A stretch of 64,000 nt of DNA. Source: Antrihabitans cavernicola. GTDB lineage: Bacteria; Actinomycetota; Actinomycetes; Mycobacteriales; Mycobacteriaceae. The DNA is taken from the NCBI RefSeq assembly GCF_008297975.1, contig NZ_VLNY01000002.1:372001-436000 (forward strand), read 5' to 3'. Each line of letters opens with the position of its first letter. The first letter of the stretch is position 1. The position numbers were made by a program, and so were the translations under genes. The notes under the pieces were generated by a model that was given only the letters and a program-made list of their open reading frames with translations, did no database searches and was not told the DNA's origin. Shown piece after piece: positions 1-9,300 of the stretch.

Positions 1-438
1 GGCAGCGACACGCTCGACGAGCGCCGCCGTGCGCCACACGCCCAACAGGTGCTGCGGGCGACCGTCGTCGTCGATCGCGAAGACGGCGTCGGCGCCCGAA
101 TCATTCGACAACGCAGCCAGTTTCGTGACCGCTGCCGCGCTGAGAAAAGGCATGTCCGCGGCGAGCACCACCACCGACGGTGCGGGATTCGGTAGCGCGT
201 CGAGCGCGGCTCCGATCGCCGCGACCGGTCCTGCGCCCGGCGGACGTTCCTGGGTCTGCACTATCGATGTGGGCAGTTCGGGGCGCTGCGGGCCGACGAC
301 CACGATGCGGTCGCACCCTGATACCGCCGCAACCGCTGCGTCGAGCATGGTCCGCCCGCCGATCGCGATAGCGGGCTTGTCCACGCCGCCCATGCGGGAG
401 GCGCGCCCCCCGGCCAGGATTATCGCGTCGACCAGCAT
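1..438 (-). CDS. mobA: MobA-like nucleotidyltransferase (C-terminus cut by window edge)
   Basis: Resembles molybdenum cofactor guanylyltransferase, which attaches GMP to molybdopterin in the cytoplasm. The reverse-strand reading frame starts MLVDAIILAGGRASRMGG, the nucleotide-binding LAGGxSxRMG loop, followed by a DKPAI lysine motif and a VVLAADMPFL segment, where an Asp normally binds metal. About 146 residues are visible and the gene runs off position 1. It follows the thioesterase gene by 21 bases on the same strand, so it is probably the last visible gene of the operon that starts at 2932. It could instead be another NTP-transferase of the MobA/MocA group, since the C-terminal half is missing. 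Confidence 0.8.
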   Translation of the reverse strand, partial: MLVDAIILAGGRASRMGGVDKPAIAIGGRTMLDAAVAAVSGCDRIVVVGPQRPELPTSIVQTQERPPGAGPVAAIGAALDALPNPAPSVVVLAADMPFLSAAAVTKLAALSNDSGADAVFAIDDDGRPQHLLGVWRTAALVERVAA

Positions 439-459
439 GGAAGCAATGCTGTCACACGG

Positions 460-867
460 TCAGTTTCGGATCGGAACATTCTGCAGGCGAACCTGCCCGC
501 GCGCGATGGTCTTGCCGGTTTCGGCGGAGGTGATGGTGACGAGCCACAGCTGCTGGATCCGGCTCTGTTGGAGCGGTTCGGCCAGGACCTCCACGCGGCC
601 CGCCCGCGTGGAACTCAGGAAATCGGTGGCGTTGTGGACGCCGACAGCGAACTCGTTGCGATCTTGTACGGCGAGGCTTGCGCCGATGCTCGCCGCAGTT
701 TCGACGGCCGTCGTGTTGACCCCGCCATGAACGACGCCCCACGGTGTGTGGTGGTTTTCGTCGAGGTCGATGTGACCGACAACGCGGGTGCCGCTGGCTT
801 CGGTGACCTCGAGGCCTGCGCCCTTGACGAAGCGGCTGAATGTATCGGGATCGAAGCTGGGGTTCAT
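460..867 (-). CDS. PaaI-family hotdog-fold thioesterase
   Basis: 135-residue protein starting MNPSFDPDTFSRF. It contains the hotdog signature HTPWGVVHGGVNTTAVETAAS, typical of PaaI/YbdB acyl-CoA thioesterases that hydrolyse acyl-CoA thioesters in the cytoplasm. The length is normal for a single hotdog domain. Its ATG overlaps the stop of the upstream alkyltransferase-like gene by 4 bases (864-867), which suggests translational coupling. The substrate cannot be read from sequence. A longer frame extends upstream to 1440 but runs through the overlapping genes and is not credible. Confidence 0.85.
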   Translation of the reverse strand: MNPSFDPDTFSRFVKGAGLEVTEASGTRVVGHIDLDENHHTPWGVVHGGVNTTAVETAASIGASLAVQDRNEFAVGVHNATDFLSSTRAGRVEVLAEPLQQSRIQQLWLVTITSAETGKTIARGQVRLQNVPIRN

Positions 868-1184
868 GGATCGATCGTAGGCTGGCCGCCGAAGTCGAAT
901 CGCGCCGATCGCAGGTGTACCCGACCGTCCGTGATCGGCACGCCTTCCTCTTCCAACCGTGCCAATTGCCTGTTCTCCAAATGGCGGGCCGGTCGACCAC
1001 TCGACCCGATCACCCGATGCCACGGCAGGTCGGCCGAGTCGGTGCGCATGATCCACCCGACTGTCCGTGCGCTCGACAGTCCGGCGGCGGCGGCGATGTC
1101 GCCGTAGGTCGCGACGCGGCCCGCCGGAATAGCGGCGACAAGTTCGCGGACGCGCTCTACCTGCTCTTCCGTCGTGACGGCCAC
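864..1184 (-). CDS. Alkyltransferase-like (ATL) MGMT-family DNA repair protein
   Basis: 106-residue protein with the C-terminal DNA-binding domain of O6-alkylguanine-DNA alkyltransferase: winged helix-turn-helix (VATYGDIAAAAGLSSARTVGWIMR) and the active-site segment. At that segment the usual PCHRV motif reads PWHRVIGSSG, so the alkyl-accepting cysteine is tryptophan. This is the hallmark of ATL proteins, which bind and flag O6-alkylguanine for nucleotide excision repair rather than reversing it. GTG start at 1184 directly abuts the stop of the hydrolase gene at 1185. M. tuberculosis has, as I recall, an equivalent (Rv3204) beside a LipV-like hydrolase. Confidence 0.88.
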   Translation of the reverse strand: MAVTTEEQVERVRELVAAIPAGRVATYGDIAAAAGLSSARTVGWIMRTDSADLPWHRVIGSSGRPARHLENRQLARLEEEGVPITDGRVHLRSARFDFGGQPTIDP

Positions 1185-1970
1185 CTACAACAGCTCCCGG
1201 ATGATCCGCTCGGTGTCGGCCGGGCGGGCGAGCGGAATCATGTGGTTGCAGTCGAACTCGTGGAGCGAGAGGTGATCGCCCAGCCGTTCGACCAGCGCCG
1301 ACTTGAACGCATCCGAGACGTAGGGCGGCTGCACCTTCATGGCTTGCGCCAGCACGGTTGGCAGTCCGGCGGGCGGGAGCATGAACTCGCGGGCCAGCTC
1401 GCCGTAGTACGCCGCCATCGCCGGAACACTCACGCGCCACCCGACCCTCGAGCCGGTGGTCGGCACCAGATGTTCGGTCAGTTCGGCCTCCAGCAAGCGG
1501 GGTTCGATCTCACCCCAGTCGCTGCCGCGCTTCTCGTTGCGGGCCTCGGCCGCATCCGTGTAGTCGGGGAACGCGACAGACGCCGTCGCGACCTCGAGTA
1601 CCAACGAAGGATCCAGTCCGATCGCCGGGTCGAGCAGGACCAAGGCGCGAACCAGTTCGGGGTGGCGGTTGGCCAGATAGATCGCGACTGCGCCGCCGAA
1701 CGAATGGCCGACGACCAGCGCAGGCTCACCGGTTTCGGCGCGTAACACCTCGGCGACCGCATCGGCTTGCGATTCGAAATGCCACGGCGGGTTCGCCGAC
1801 GAGCGGCCGTGACCGAGCAGGTCGGGGGCCAGAACGCGCGCATCCGCAAGATTTTCCGTGGCGAGCGACTCCCAGCGCTTTCCGTGGCCGGTGATGCCGT
1901 GCAGCGCCAGAACGGTTTTGCCGTCTTCCGGGCCGTATCGATAGACGTTGAGCATCGGCCAAGTGTGCAC
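1185..1970 (-). CDS. Alpha/beta hydrolase (LipV-like)
   Basis: 261-residue alpha/beta hydrolase. The oxyanion-loop motif LALHGITGHGKRW is near the N-terminus. The nucleophile elbow is VVGHSFGGA, with serine as the nucleophile, and the C-terminal DCNHMIPLA supplies the likely catalytic histidine. It probably hydrolyses esters or lipids in the cytoplasm; no signal peptide is present. GTG at 1970 is the longest start and ATG at 1955 is an alternative. It lies 21 bases after the efflux gene and abuts the ATL gene. Its position between adnA and an ATL gene matches lipV (Rv3203) of M. tuberculosis from memory. Confidence 0.85.
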   Translation of the reverse strand: MHTWPMLNVYRYGPEDGKTVLALHGITGHGKRWESLATENLADARVLAPDLLGHGRSSANPPWHFESQADAVAEVLRAETGEPALVVGHSFGGAVAIYLANRHPELVRALVLLDPAIGLDPSLVLEVATASVAFPDYTDAAEARNEKRGSDWGEIEPRLLEAELTEHLVPTTGSRVGWRVSVPAMAAYYGELAREFMLPPAGLPTVLAQAMKVQPPYVSDAFKSALVERLGDHLSLHEFDCNHMIPLARPADTERIIRELL

Positions 1971-1991
1971 GACGGCAGATTCGGTTGCTGG

Positions 1992-2603
1992 TCAGTGGCA
2001 GCAGGCATCGCCTTTCCAGGCGTCGATGCCTTCCTTGACCGCGATGGCGGCGATGACGAGTCCTGCGATCGGATCGGCCCACGACCAGCCGAACATGCTG
2101 TTGAGCAGCAGTCCGACGAGCAGCACGGCAGACAGGTAGGTGCACAGCAAAGTCTGCTTGGAATCGGCGACCGCGGACAACGATCCGAGTTCGCGGCCTG
2201 CCCGACGTTGCGAGTACGAGAGCAACGGCATGATCGCGAGACTGACTCCGGCCAGCACGATTCCGATGGTCGAGTGCTCGGCGTCCCGACCGCCTGTCAA
2301 ACCGCGGACCGCGTCGACGGTGACATAGGCGGCGAGGGCGAAGAAGGAGAACCCGATGATCCGCAGCGCGACCTTCTCGCGCGCTTCGGGGGCTCGCCCC
2401 GCGAACTGCCAGGCCACGGCAGCGGCCGACGACACTTCGATCACCGAGTCCAGGCCGAAACCGATCAGCGCGGTCGACGACACACGAGTGCCCTCGGTGA
2501 GCGCGACGATTGCCTCGATCACGTTGTACGAGATGGTCGCGGCGACGAACCATCGGATGCGCCGTGTCAGCATCGTCCGGCGTTGTGCGGTCAGGACGAC
2601 CAT
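1992..2603 (-). CDS. Cation efflux (CDF-like) transporter, short form
   Basis: 203-residue integral membrane protein with about five to six hydrophobic segments. Acidic residues sit in membrane helices (GFGLDSVIEVSSA and SWADPIAGLVIAA), resembling the metal-binding helices of cation diffusion facilitators. It lacks the cytoplasmic C-terminal metal-binding domain of full-length CDF proteins (about 300 residues) and ends WKGDACCH, a short Cys/His tail. The start ATG overlaps the stop of the upstream ArsR-type regulator by one base (TGATG), so the two are coupled. The regulator points to cadmium, lead or zinc export. It could also be a TMEM163-like zinc transporter. Confidence 0.82.
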   Translation of the reverse strand: MVVLTAQRRTMLTRRIRWFVAATISYNVIEAIVALTEGTRVSSTALIGFGLDSVIEVSSAAAVAWQFAGRAPEAREKVALRIIGFSFFALAAYVTVDAVRGLTGGRDAEHSTIGIVLAGVSLAIMPLLSYSQRRAGRELGSLSAVADSKQTLLCTYLSAVLLVGLLLNSMFGWSWADPIAGLVIAAIAVKEGIDAWKGDACCH

Positions 2604-2932
2604 CAGCAGCAACTCTCGTCGTCGGCTGCGGGGCAGCACGTCGGGTCGACGGCGAGCACCAGTCCGACGAGGTCGTCGAGAGCTTTCCCGATCCGTGGGT
2701 CGGCGAGTTCGTAGCGGCTGCGTCGGCCCTCCGGCACAGCGACGACCAGTCCGCACCCGCGCAGGCACGCCAGGTGATTGGAGAGTGTCTGTCGCGACAC
2801 CCCGATCTTGTCCGCGAGCTCGGACGGGTAGCCCGAACTGTTCCGCAAGCTCAACAGAATCTGCGTGCGCGTCGAGTCGGACAGGGCGTAGCCGAAGCGA
2901 GCCAGTGCATCGGAGTGGACCAGGGTTTCCAT
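2603..2932 (-). CDS. cmtR: CmtR-like ArsR-family metal-sensing repressor
   Basis: 109-residue winged-helix repressor. The segment SRQTLSNHLACLRGCGLVV closely matches M. tuberculosis CmtR, including the two cysteines (positions 56 and 60 here) that, with a third C-terminal cysteine, bind Cd(II)/Pb(II) in CmtR. The C-terminus VLAVDPTCCPAADDESCC provides that third ligand and extra cysteines. Metal binding should release it from DNA and switch on the efflux gene it overlaps. ATG at 2932 was chosen because it begins at the alignable N-terminus and lies just downstream of two palindromes. Family assignment is firm; the exact metal is inferred. Confidence 0.88.
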   Translation of the reverse strand: METLVHSDALARFGYALSDSTRTQILLSLRNSSGYPSELADKIGVSRQTLSNHLACLRGCGLVVAVPEGRRSRYELADPRIGKALDDLVGLVLAVDPTCCPAADDESCC

Positions 2933-2943
2933 GCACTCAACGG

Positions 2944-2974
2944 TACAGAAATATCTGTATTCATGACAGTCTGT
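2944..2974. promoter_or_regulatory. Twin palindromes, probable CmtR operator
   Basis: Just upstream of cmtR there is a perfect 6-4-6 palindrome TACAGA-AATA-TCTGTA at 2944-2959. A second perfect palindrome ACAG-T-CTGT lies at 2966-2974. Both share the half-site ACAG/CTGT and sit in the short gap between cmtR (leftward) and adnA (rightward). An ArsR-family dimer would bind such dyads. The operator assignment is inference from position and symmetry. Confidence 0.6.
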
Positions 2975-3031
2975 ACTGAGGCGGCAGTGTGTCGGCGGGG
3001 CACTGTCGTAGCCCTGTGCTGCAATGCGGTC

Positions 3032-6000
3032 ATGGGAAACGGGGTGCGAGCGGCAACACCGTCGATGCGTTTGGTGCATCGCCGGCGATCCGCCGCGCCT
3101 CGACGGCTGTGGAACGCGGATGTGCGCGATCTCCTGATTGCCGATGGGCCTGTCGGGGGCTGGGCGCCGTGGCACGTTCTGGGTGGACCCGGAACCGGGA
3201 AGACGGCAATGCTGACCGATCTTGCGGTCGAGCGGATCGTGGCCGGCGGCGACCCGGAGTCGGTGTTGGTTCTGACGCAGTCGCGCCGCGCGGCGACCGA
3301 TCTTCGCGAGGCGATCACCACCGGTCTGCTCGGCGCGGAAGGCGGTCATGGGCCGACGGCGACGCGGGAGCCGCTTGTTCGGACCGTTCACTCCTACGCG
3401 TTCGCGGTGCTGCGATTGCAAGCTTCGACGCACGGAAATCCGCCGCCGCGGCTGATGACCGGTGCCGAACAGGATTCTGTGTTGCGCGAAATGCTGCGCG
3501 GTGACATCGAAGACTGCGCGCAGCTGTGGCCCGAGCGGCTACGACCGGCGCTGGCAATGGGTGGGTTCGCGGCGGAACTGCGCGATCTGATGTTGCGTTC
3601 CAGCGAACGCGGGCTCGGGCCCGAGGATCTGATTCGGTTGGGCCGCAGGCATTCACGGCAGGAGTGGGTGGCCGCGGGCAAGTTCGCGATGGCCTACGAG
3701 CAAGCGACGCTGCTGCGCTGGGCGGTCGGTGTGGAAGCGCCGGAGGCGACAGCTCCCGCACTCGACGCCGCGGAACTGGTCGGTGCGGCGTTCACCGCGT
3801 TGGCGGCGGATCCGGAACTGCTCGCGCGCGAGCGGGCGCGTGTGCGTTGCATCTTGGTCGACGATGCCCAACATTTGGATCCACAAGCGGCTGCGCTTGT
3901 TCGGCTCGTCGGCACCGGAGCCGACGTCGCCGCGATCGCAGGTGACCCAGATCAGGCGGTGTTCGGCTTTCGTGGCGCCGATTCCCGCTTTCTGCTCGAC
4001 GTTGCAGACGAGACCAAGCGAATCGTTTTGGGGGACAACCACAGAAGTGGGCGTCGAATCGGTCGTCTGACGGCCGGGCTTGCGGCGAAGCTGCCTGGGT
4101 TGCCGCCGCATCGAGGTGCGGTTCCGGTGGCGGGAGCCGACGACGCGGTAAGTATTCGGGTGCTCCCGACCGCGGCCAAAGAGGCTGCCCTGGTGGCGGA
4201 TACGTTGCGGCGTGCGCACTTGGTCGACGGTGTTCCGTGGTCGCAGATGGCGGTGATAGTGCGATCGGTCCCGCTGTCCATCGCGCCGCTGCGTCGGGCG
4301 TTGTCCGCAGCCGGTGTGCCATTGGGTACCGCGGCATCGGAACTGCCGCTGGCCCGTCAGCGTGGTGCGGCGTGGCTGCTGCTGGTGTTGCGTGCTGTCG
4401 CACGGCCGACGGAGTTCTCCGGCGACGACGCGCTCGCGCTGATATCCGGCCCGGTGGGTGGCGCCGATCCGGTGAGCTTGCGGCGCCTTCGTCGTGGCCT
4501 GCGACGTGCTGAGTTGGCTGCGGGTGGCGACCGCGAGTCGATCGAGTTGCTGCGGCAGGTGCTGGTCGGCGGCGGATCGGACGGTAGCGGAACGGATGAC
4601 GTCACCCGGCAACTCACCGACGTCGAAGCCGCTCCGCTGCGCAAGGTGCGCACAGTGCTCGACCGCGCGCGGAAGATCATCGCAGGCGGCCGCGGCGCCG
4701 AGGAAGTGCTGTGGGCGGCCTGGCAGGCCAGTGGCCTCGAACGCCGGTGGGCGGCAGCGTCGGCACGTGGTGGACCTGTTGGCGCACAAGCAGATCGGGA
4801 CCTGGACGCAGCAGTCGCTCTGTTCGATGCGGCGGCCAACTATGTCGATCGCTTGCCGCGCTCGACTGTCGATGGATTCATCGATTATGTGGAGCAGCAA
4901 CAGATTCCGGTCGACGCGGGCGCGCGTAACGCGGTGCGCGGCGAGGCCGTCACGATCCTGAGTGCACACTCCGCTGCCGGGCGTGAGTGGGCCGTTGTCG
5001 CGGTCGCCGGCGTGCAGGAAGGGATTTGGCCGAGTCTGCGGGGACGAGGCAGCATCCTTGGGACCGATGTGTTGGTCGAGCTGACGGCCGGAATCGGTGA
5101 GCCCGGTGACCGGCTCTCTCGAACCGCACCACTCCTCGCAGACGAGCGCAGGCTGCTGTTGGTCGCGTGCAGTCGGGCGCGCCGGGCCCTGCTCGTGACT
5201 GCCGTCGAATCCGCGTCGGGCGATCGCGATCTGGTTCCGTCGCGATTCATCGACGAATTGGTTGCCGATCTCGGTGCCGACGACGCGCCGCCCACCACCG
5301 TTGCCGAGCTGCCCGAAGGTCGGGTGCTGGCGCTGCCGGCCTTGGTCGCCGAGTTGCGCAGTGTGGTCTGCGATTCCGATGTTCGCGACAACGATCCCGA
5401 GCGGCATGCGCGTGCGGCTTCGCAACTTGCGCGCCTCGCTGCCGCCGGTGTCAAAGGTGCGCACCCGGACCAGTGGTACGGACTCGGTAGAGCCACAACC
5501 GACAAGCCGCTATGGGATCCGGAGGACGGTCCGGTCCCTATGTCCCCGTCGACCGTCGAGCTGCTGCGGAGCTGCCCACTGCGGTGGGCGCTCGAACGCA
5601 ACGGCGGCTCGGACAGTGACAACGTGCGCGCTGTCGCGGGAACGTTGGTGCACACGCTTGTTCAGGCTGTCGCAGGTCGGGTTCCCGATGCGCAGATTCA
5701 CCGCGCTCTCGAAGATGCCTGGGAATCCATCGATCTGGGTTCGGAGTGGTTCTCCCGCCAGGAGTTGGAGCGCACGCGCGCCATGCTGGAAACGTTCTCC
5801 GACTGGCTCCAGGGCTCGCGCGTCGAGCTCACCGAAGCGGGCGTCGAGGTGGCTGTCGACTGCACCCTGCCACCGCGCGCCGACGGCGATCCCGAGGTAC
5901 GTATCCGTGGTCGCATCGACAGGCTGGAGCGCGATCCCGACGGACGTCTGGTGATCGTCGACGTGAAGACCGGTAAGAACCCGGTGACAGGCAAAGACGC

Positions 6001-6316
6001 GCAGCAGCACGCGCAGTTGGCCACGTATCAAGTTGCCGCTGCCGCAGGCGGAATCGACGGCGAGGACGCGGCCGAGCCGGGCGGCGGACGCCTGGTCTAC
6101 GTCGCGAAGAAGCACAATAGGGACGGTGCGACGCAGCGCGGACAGTCGGCTCTCGATGCGGAGGGACTCGCGGAGTGGCGGGAGACCATTCACGACGCGG
6201 CTGCGGCAACCCGTGGCCCGGAATATCTCGCCGTCGTCAACGACGGCTGTCGACACTGCCCGGTGTCCGACAGCTGCCCTGCGCAGGACAACGGAAGACA
6301 GGTGACGGACGGATGA
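3032..6316 (+). CDS. adnA: AdnA subunit of the AdnAB helicase-nuclease
   Basis: AdnAB is the actinobacterial heterodimeric motor-nuclease that resects double-strand breaks for recombination. This 1094-residue subunit has an N-terminal UvrD-like motor with Walker A GGPGTGKT (51-58). Walker B reads ILVDDAQHL instead of the usual DExQ, suggesting a weak ATPase, consistent with AdnB being the lead motor. The C-terminal RecB-like nuclease motif is VIVDVKTGK (about 976-981). Four cysteines (SCPLRW, then CRHCPVSDSC) have the spacing of AddB-type iron-sulfur nucleases. The ATG at 3032 is the likeliest start, with ATG at 3065 possible and neither with a clear ribosome site. It overlaps adnB by 4 bases. 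Confidence 0.93.
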   Translation: MGNGVRAATPSMRLVHRRRSAAPRRLWNADVRDLLIADGPVGGWAPWHVLGGPGTGKTAMLTDLAVERIVAGGDPESVLVLTQSRRAATDLREAITTGLLGAEGGHGPTATREPLVRTVHSYAFAVLRLQASTHGNPPPRLMTGAEQDSVLREMLRGDIEDCAQLWPERLRPALAMGGFAAELRDLMLRSSERGLGPEDLIRLGRRHSRQEWVAAGKFAMAYEQATLLRWAVGVEAPEATAPALDAAELVGAAFTALAADPELLARERARVRCILVDDAQHLDPQAAALVRLVGTGADVAAIAGDPDQAVFGFRGADSRFLLDVADETKRIVLGDNHRSGRRIGRLTAGLAAKLPGLPPHRGAVPVAGADDAVSIRVLPTAAKEAALVADTLRRAHLVDGVPWSQMAVIVRSVPLSIAPLRRALSAAGVPLGTAASELPLARQRGAAWLLLVLRAVARPTEFSGDDALALISGPVGGADPVSLRRLRRGLRRAELAAGGDRESIELLRQVLVGGGSDGSGTDDVTRQLTDVEAAPLRKVRTVLDRARKIIAGGRGAEEVLWAAWQASGLERRWAAASARGGPVGAQADRDLDAAVALFDAAANYVDRLPRSTVDGFIDYVEQQQIPVDAGARNAVRGEAVTILSAHSAAGREWAVVAVAGVQEGIWPSLRGRGSILGTDVLVELTAGIGEPGDRLSRTAPLLADERRLLLVACSRARRALLVTAVESASGDRDLVPSRFIDELVADLGADDAPPTTVAELPEGRVLALPALVAELRSVVCDSDVRDNDPERHARAASQLARLAAAGVKGAHPDQWYGLGRATTDKPLWDPEDGPVPMSPSTVELLRSCPLRWALERNGGSDSDNVRAVAGTLVHTLVQAVAGRVPDAQIHRALEDAWESIDLGSEWFSRQELERTRAMLETFSDWLQGSRVELTEAGVEVAVDCTLPPRADGDPEVRIRGRIDRLERDPDGRLVIVDVKTGKNPVTGKDAQQHAQLATYQVAAAAGGIDGEDAAEPGGGRLVYVAKKHNRDGATQRGQSALDAEGLAEWRETIHDAAAATRGPEYLAVVNDGCRHCPVSDSCPAQDNGRQVTDG

Positions 6317-9300
6317 GCGCGCCACGAGTGAGCCCCGCCGACCTGGCCAATGCGTTGGGCCTGCCGCGTCCGACTGCCGAGCAGGAGGCGGTGATCGCGG
6401 CGTCGCCAGGCCCGACCCTGGTGATCGCCGGTGCCGGGGCTGGGAAGACCGAGACGATGGCGTCCCGGGTGGTCTGGATGGTCGCCAACAGGCTTGTCGC
6501 GCCGGAACAGGTTCTGGGCCTGACCTTCACGCGAAAGGCCGCCCAGCAGCTCACCTCTCGCATCCGCACCCGGTTGGCTCGACTGGCCGGTTCGCCGCTG
6601 CTCCGCACGATCGATCCGTCGGGCGAATTGCGTGCGAGCATCCTCGGCGGTGACCCCGAGGTCAGCACGTATCACTCGTACGCGGGTCGGCTGCTTGCCG
6701 AGCACGGGCTGTTGCTGCCGATGGAGCCGACGTCGACGCTGCTGACCGAAACGCAGCTGTGGCAGGTGGCACACCGGGTGGTCGCGGGCTGGGACGGTGC
6801 TCTCGACATCGAGCGCAGTCCGGCGTCGATCACCGAGTCCGTGTTGGCGCTGGCCGGTCAGCTTGCCGAGCATCTGGTCGACAGCAACGACCTCCGCGAA
6901 GCGCACACCGAACTGGACAAGCTGATCCGCACGCTCCCCGCCGGGCCGCGCCAACGCGGTGCAGGCCCCTCGCAGACACTGCTCAACATCGTGACTGTTC
7001 AGAACCAGCGAATCGAGCTACTTCCGTTGGTGCGCAGACTGTCCGAGACGTTGCGGCAGCGCGGTGCACTCGATTTCGGTAGCCAGATGTCGTTGGCCGC
7101 GCGGCTCGCCGCCGATCATCCGAGTGTGGGCAAAGCCGAGCGCCAGCGGTTTCGGTTGGTGCTGCTCGACGAGTACCAGGACACCGGTCACGCGCAGCGT
7201 GTGCTGCTGTCCGGGCTGTTCGGCGGGGGTGAAGACAAGCGCCTCGCGGTGACCGCCGTCGGCGATCCTATGCAGTCGATCTACGGCTGGCGTGGTGCGT
7301 CGGCCGCCAACCTGCCGCGTTTCGCCACCGACTTTCCCCGCGCCGCGGCTAAGCCTGCGCGCACGCTACCGCTGTCCACGAGCTGGCGGAATCCGCCGGA
7401 AGCGTTGAGTCTGGCCAACCTGGTCGCGGAGCCGTTGCGGCACAGGGGAGTACCGGTCGAATCGTTGCGAGCTCGGCCGGGTGCAGGTTCGGGCGATGTT
7501 CGACTTGCCTTGCTGGACACGGTGAAATCCGAGCGGGTGTGGATTGCGGAGCAGATCGCTCGGGATTACGCGGAGGCCAAGGACGACGATCGACCCCCGC
7601 CGACCGCGGCAGTGCTGGTCAGGCGCAACGCCGACGCCGCACCGGTCGCAGAAGCGTTGCGCGCCAAAGGCTTGCCGGTGGAGATCGTCGGGCTGGGTGG
7701 GTTGCTGCATACGCCCGAAGTAGCGGATGTGGTCGCGATGCTGCGATTGATCGCCGACCCCGCGGCAGGGGCGGCAGCGGTGCGGGTGCTCACCGGATCT
7801 CGCTGGCAACTCGGAGTCGCCGACCTGCGGGCGCTGTGGCGGCGGGCCTCGGAACTGTCTATCGTGCCGGATCGCACAGACGGCGCGGCCATTCACGATG
7901 CAGTCGCGTTGCGGGACGCGCTCGGTAGCTCGCTGCCCGGTGAGCATGCTGAGAAAGCCGGTCTGGGGGATGCGATCTCGGATCCCGGCTTGCCGGAACG
8001 GTATTCGGAGTTGGGCTACCAGCGCATCACGGCACTGGCCAAGGAATTGACGTTCGTTCGCGAGCGGATCGGGCAGCCGCTTACAGAGTTGGTCGCCGAG
8101 ATCGAGCGCACCATCGGCATCGGAGTCGAAGCGCAGGCGCGGGTCGACGGGAACGGATTCGGTGTCGGCCGCGAGCATCTGGATGCGTTCGCCGACGTGG
8201 TGGCGAGCTATGCGAGCGACCCGTCGGCATCGGTGGGTGGGCTGCTGTCCTTCCTCGACGCCGCGGACGACGTGGAGAACGGACTGGAACCCGGCGAGGT
8301 CGAGGTCGCGCCGGATCGGGTCCAGGTGCTGACCGTGCATTCGGCCAAGGGCCTGGAGTGGCAGGTGGTAGCGGTACCGCATGTGGTGCGTGGCGTGTTC
8401 CCCTCGAACAACGCGTCTGCCACCTGGCTGGGCTCGGTTGCCGAGTTGCCGCCGTCGCTGCGTGGCGACCGTGCTTTCGACGACGAGGATGCCGACGGCG
8501 TGCCTGTGCTGAACGTCGAGGACGTCAACAATCGCGCCGACCTCGACGAGGCCGTGAAGCGTCACAAGGCGGCACTGGCGCGGCGCAAGGCGGACGAGGA
8601 CCGTCGCCTCTTCTACGTTGCCCTCACCAGAACCGAACGCGTGCTCTACGTTTCGGGTCATCACTGGGCCGAGACCGGGATCGACCCCAAGGGGCCGTCG
8701 CCGTTCCTCGAGGATCTGAAGGCGGTCGTCGATGCCGCAGATCCGGCCCAACCGTTGGCACTCGTCGACCGCTGGGACCCGGCGCCCGAAGACGGAGCTG
8801 CCAATCCGTTCAAGGAATCGCCGGTGTCCGCGCTGTGGCCGAAGGATCCACTCGGCCAACGTAGGGCGGCAGTGACAATTGGGGCGCAAGCCGTGCTCGA
8901 CGCCATGGCGCACGCGGTGCCCGACAACACCGACGACGATCCGGAGAACTGGGCCGCCGACGTCGATGCGTTGCTGGCCGAGCACACGGCCGTGGCGCGC
9001 ACCGAGACCGAGGTGGCGCTACCCGGCCAATTGACCGTGAGCCAGATGGTGGAACTTCGCGCAGACCCGGACCGCTTGGCAGCTCGCTTGCGCAGGCCGC
9101 TACCGTTTGCGCCGAACCCGTTGGCACGCAGGGGGACCGCGTTTCACGCGTGGGTCGAACGACGATTCGGTGCCACGCGGTTGCTCGATCTCGACGAGTT
9201 GCCCGGTGCCGCAGACACGGGTGCGGTCGCGGACACCGAACTCACCCGATTGCAAGACGCGTTTCTGGATTCGCCCTGGGCAGTGCGAAATCCGGTCGAG

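Noticed and set aside
3653..5464. 603-codon reverse ORF opposite adnA
   Set aside because: Shadow of a high-G+C gene: Arg/His/Gln-rich, no recognisable domain, fully inside adnA.
7366..8985. 539-codon reverse ORF opposite adnB
   Set aside because: Lies within adnB, low-complexity composition and no family resemblance.
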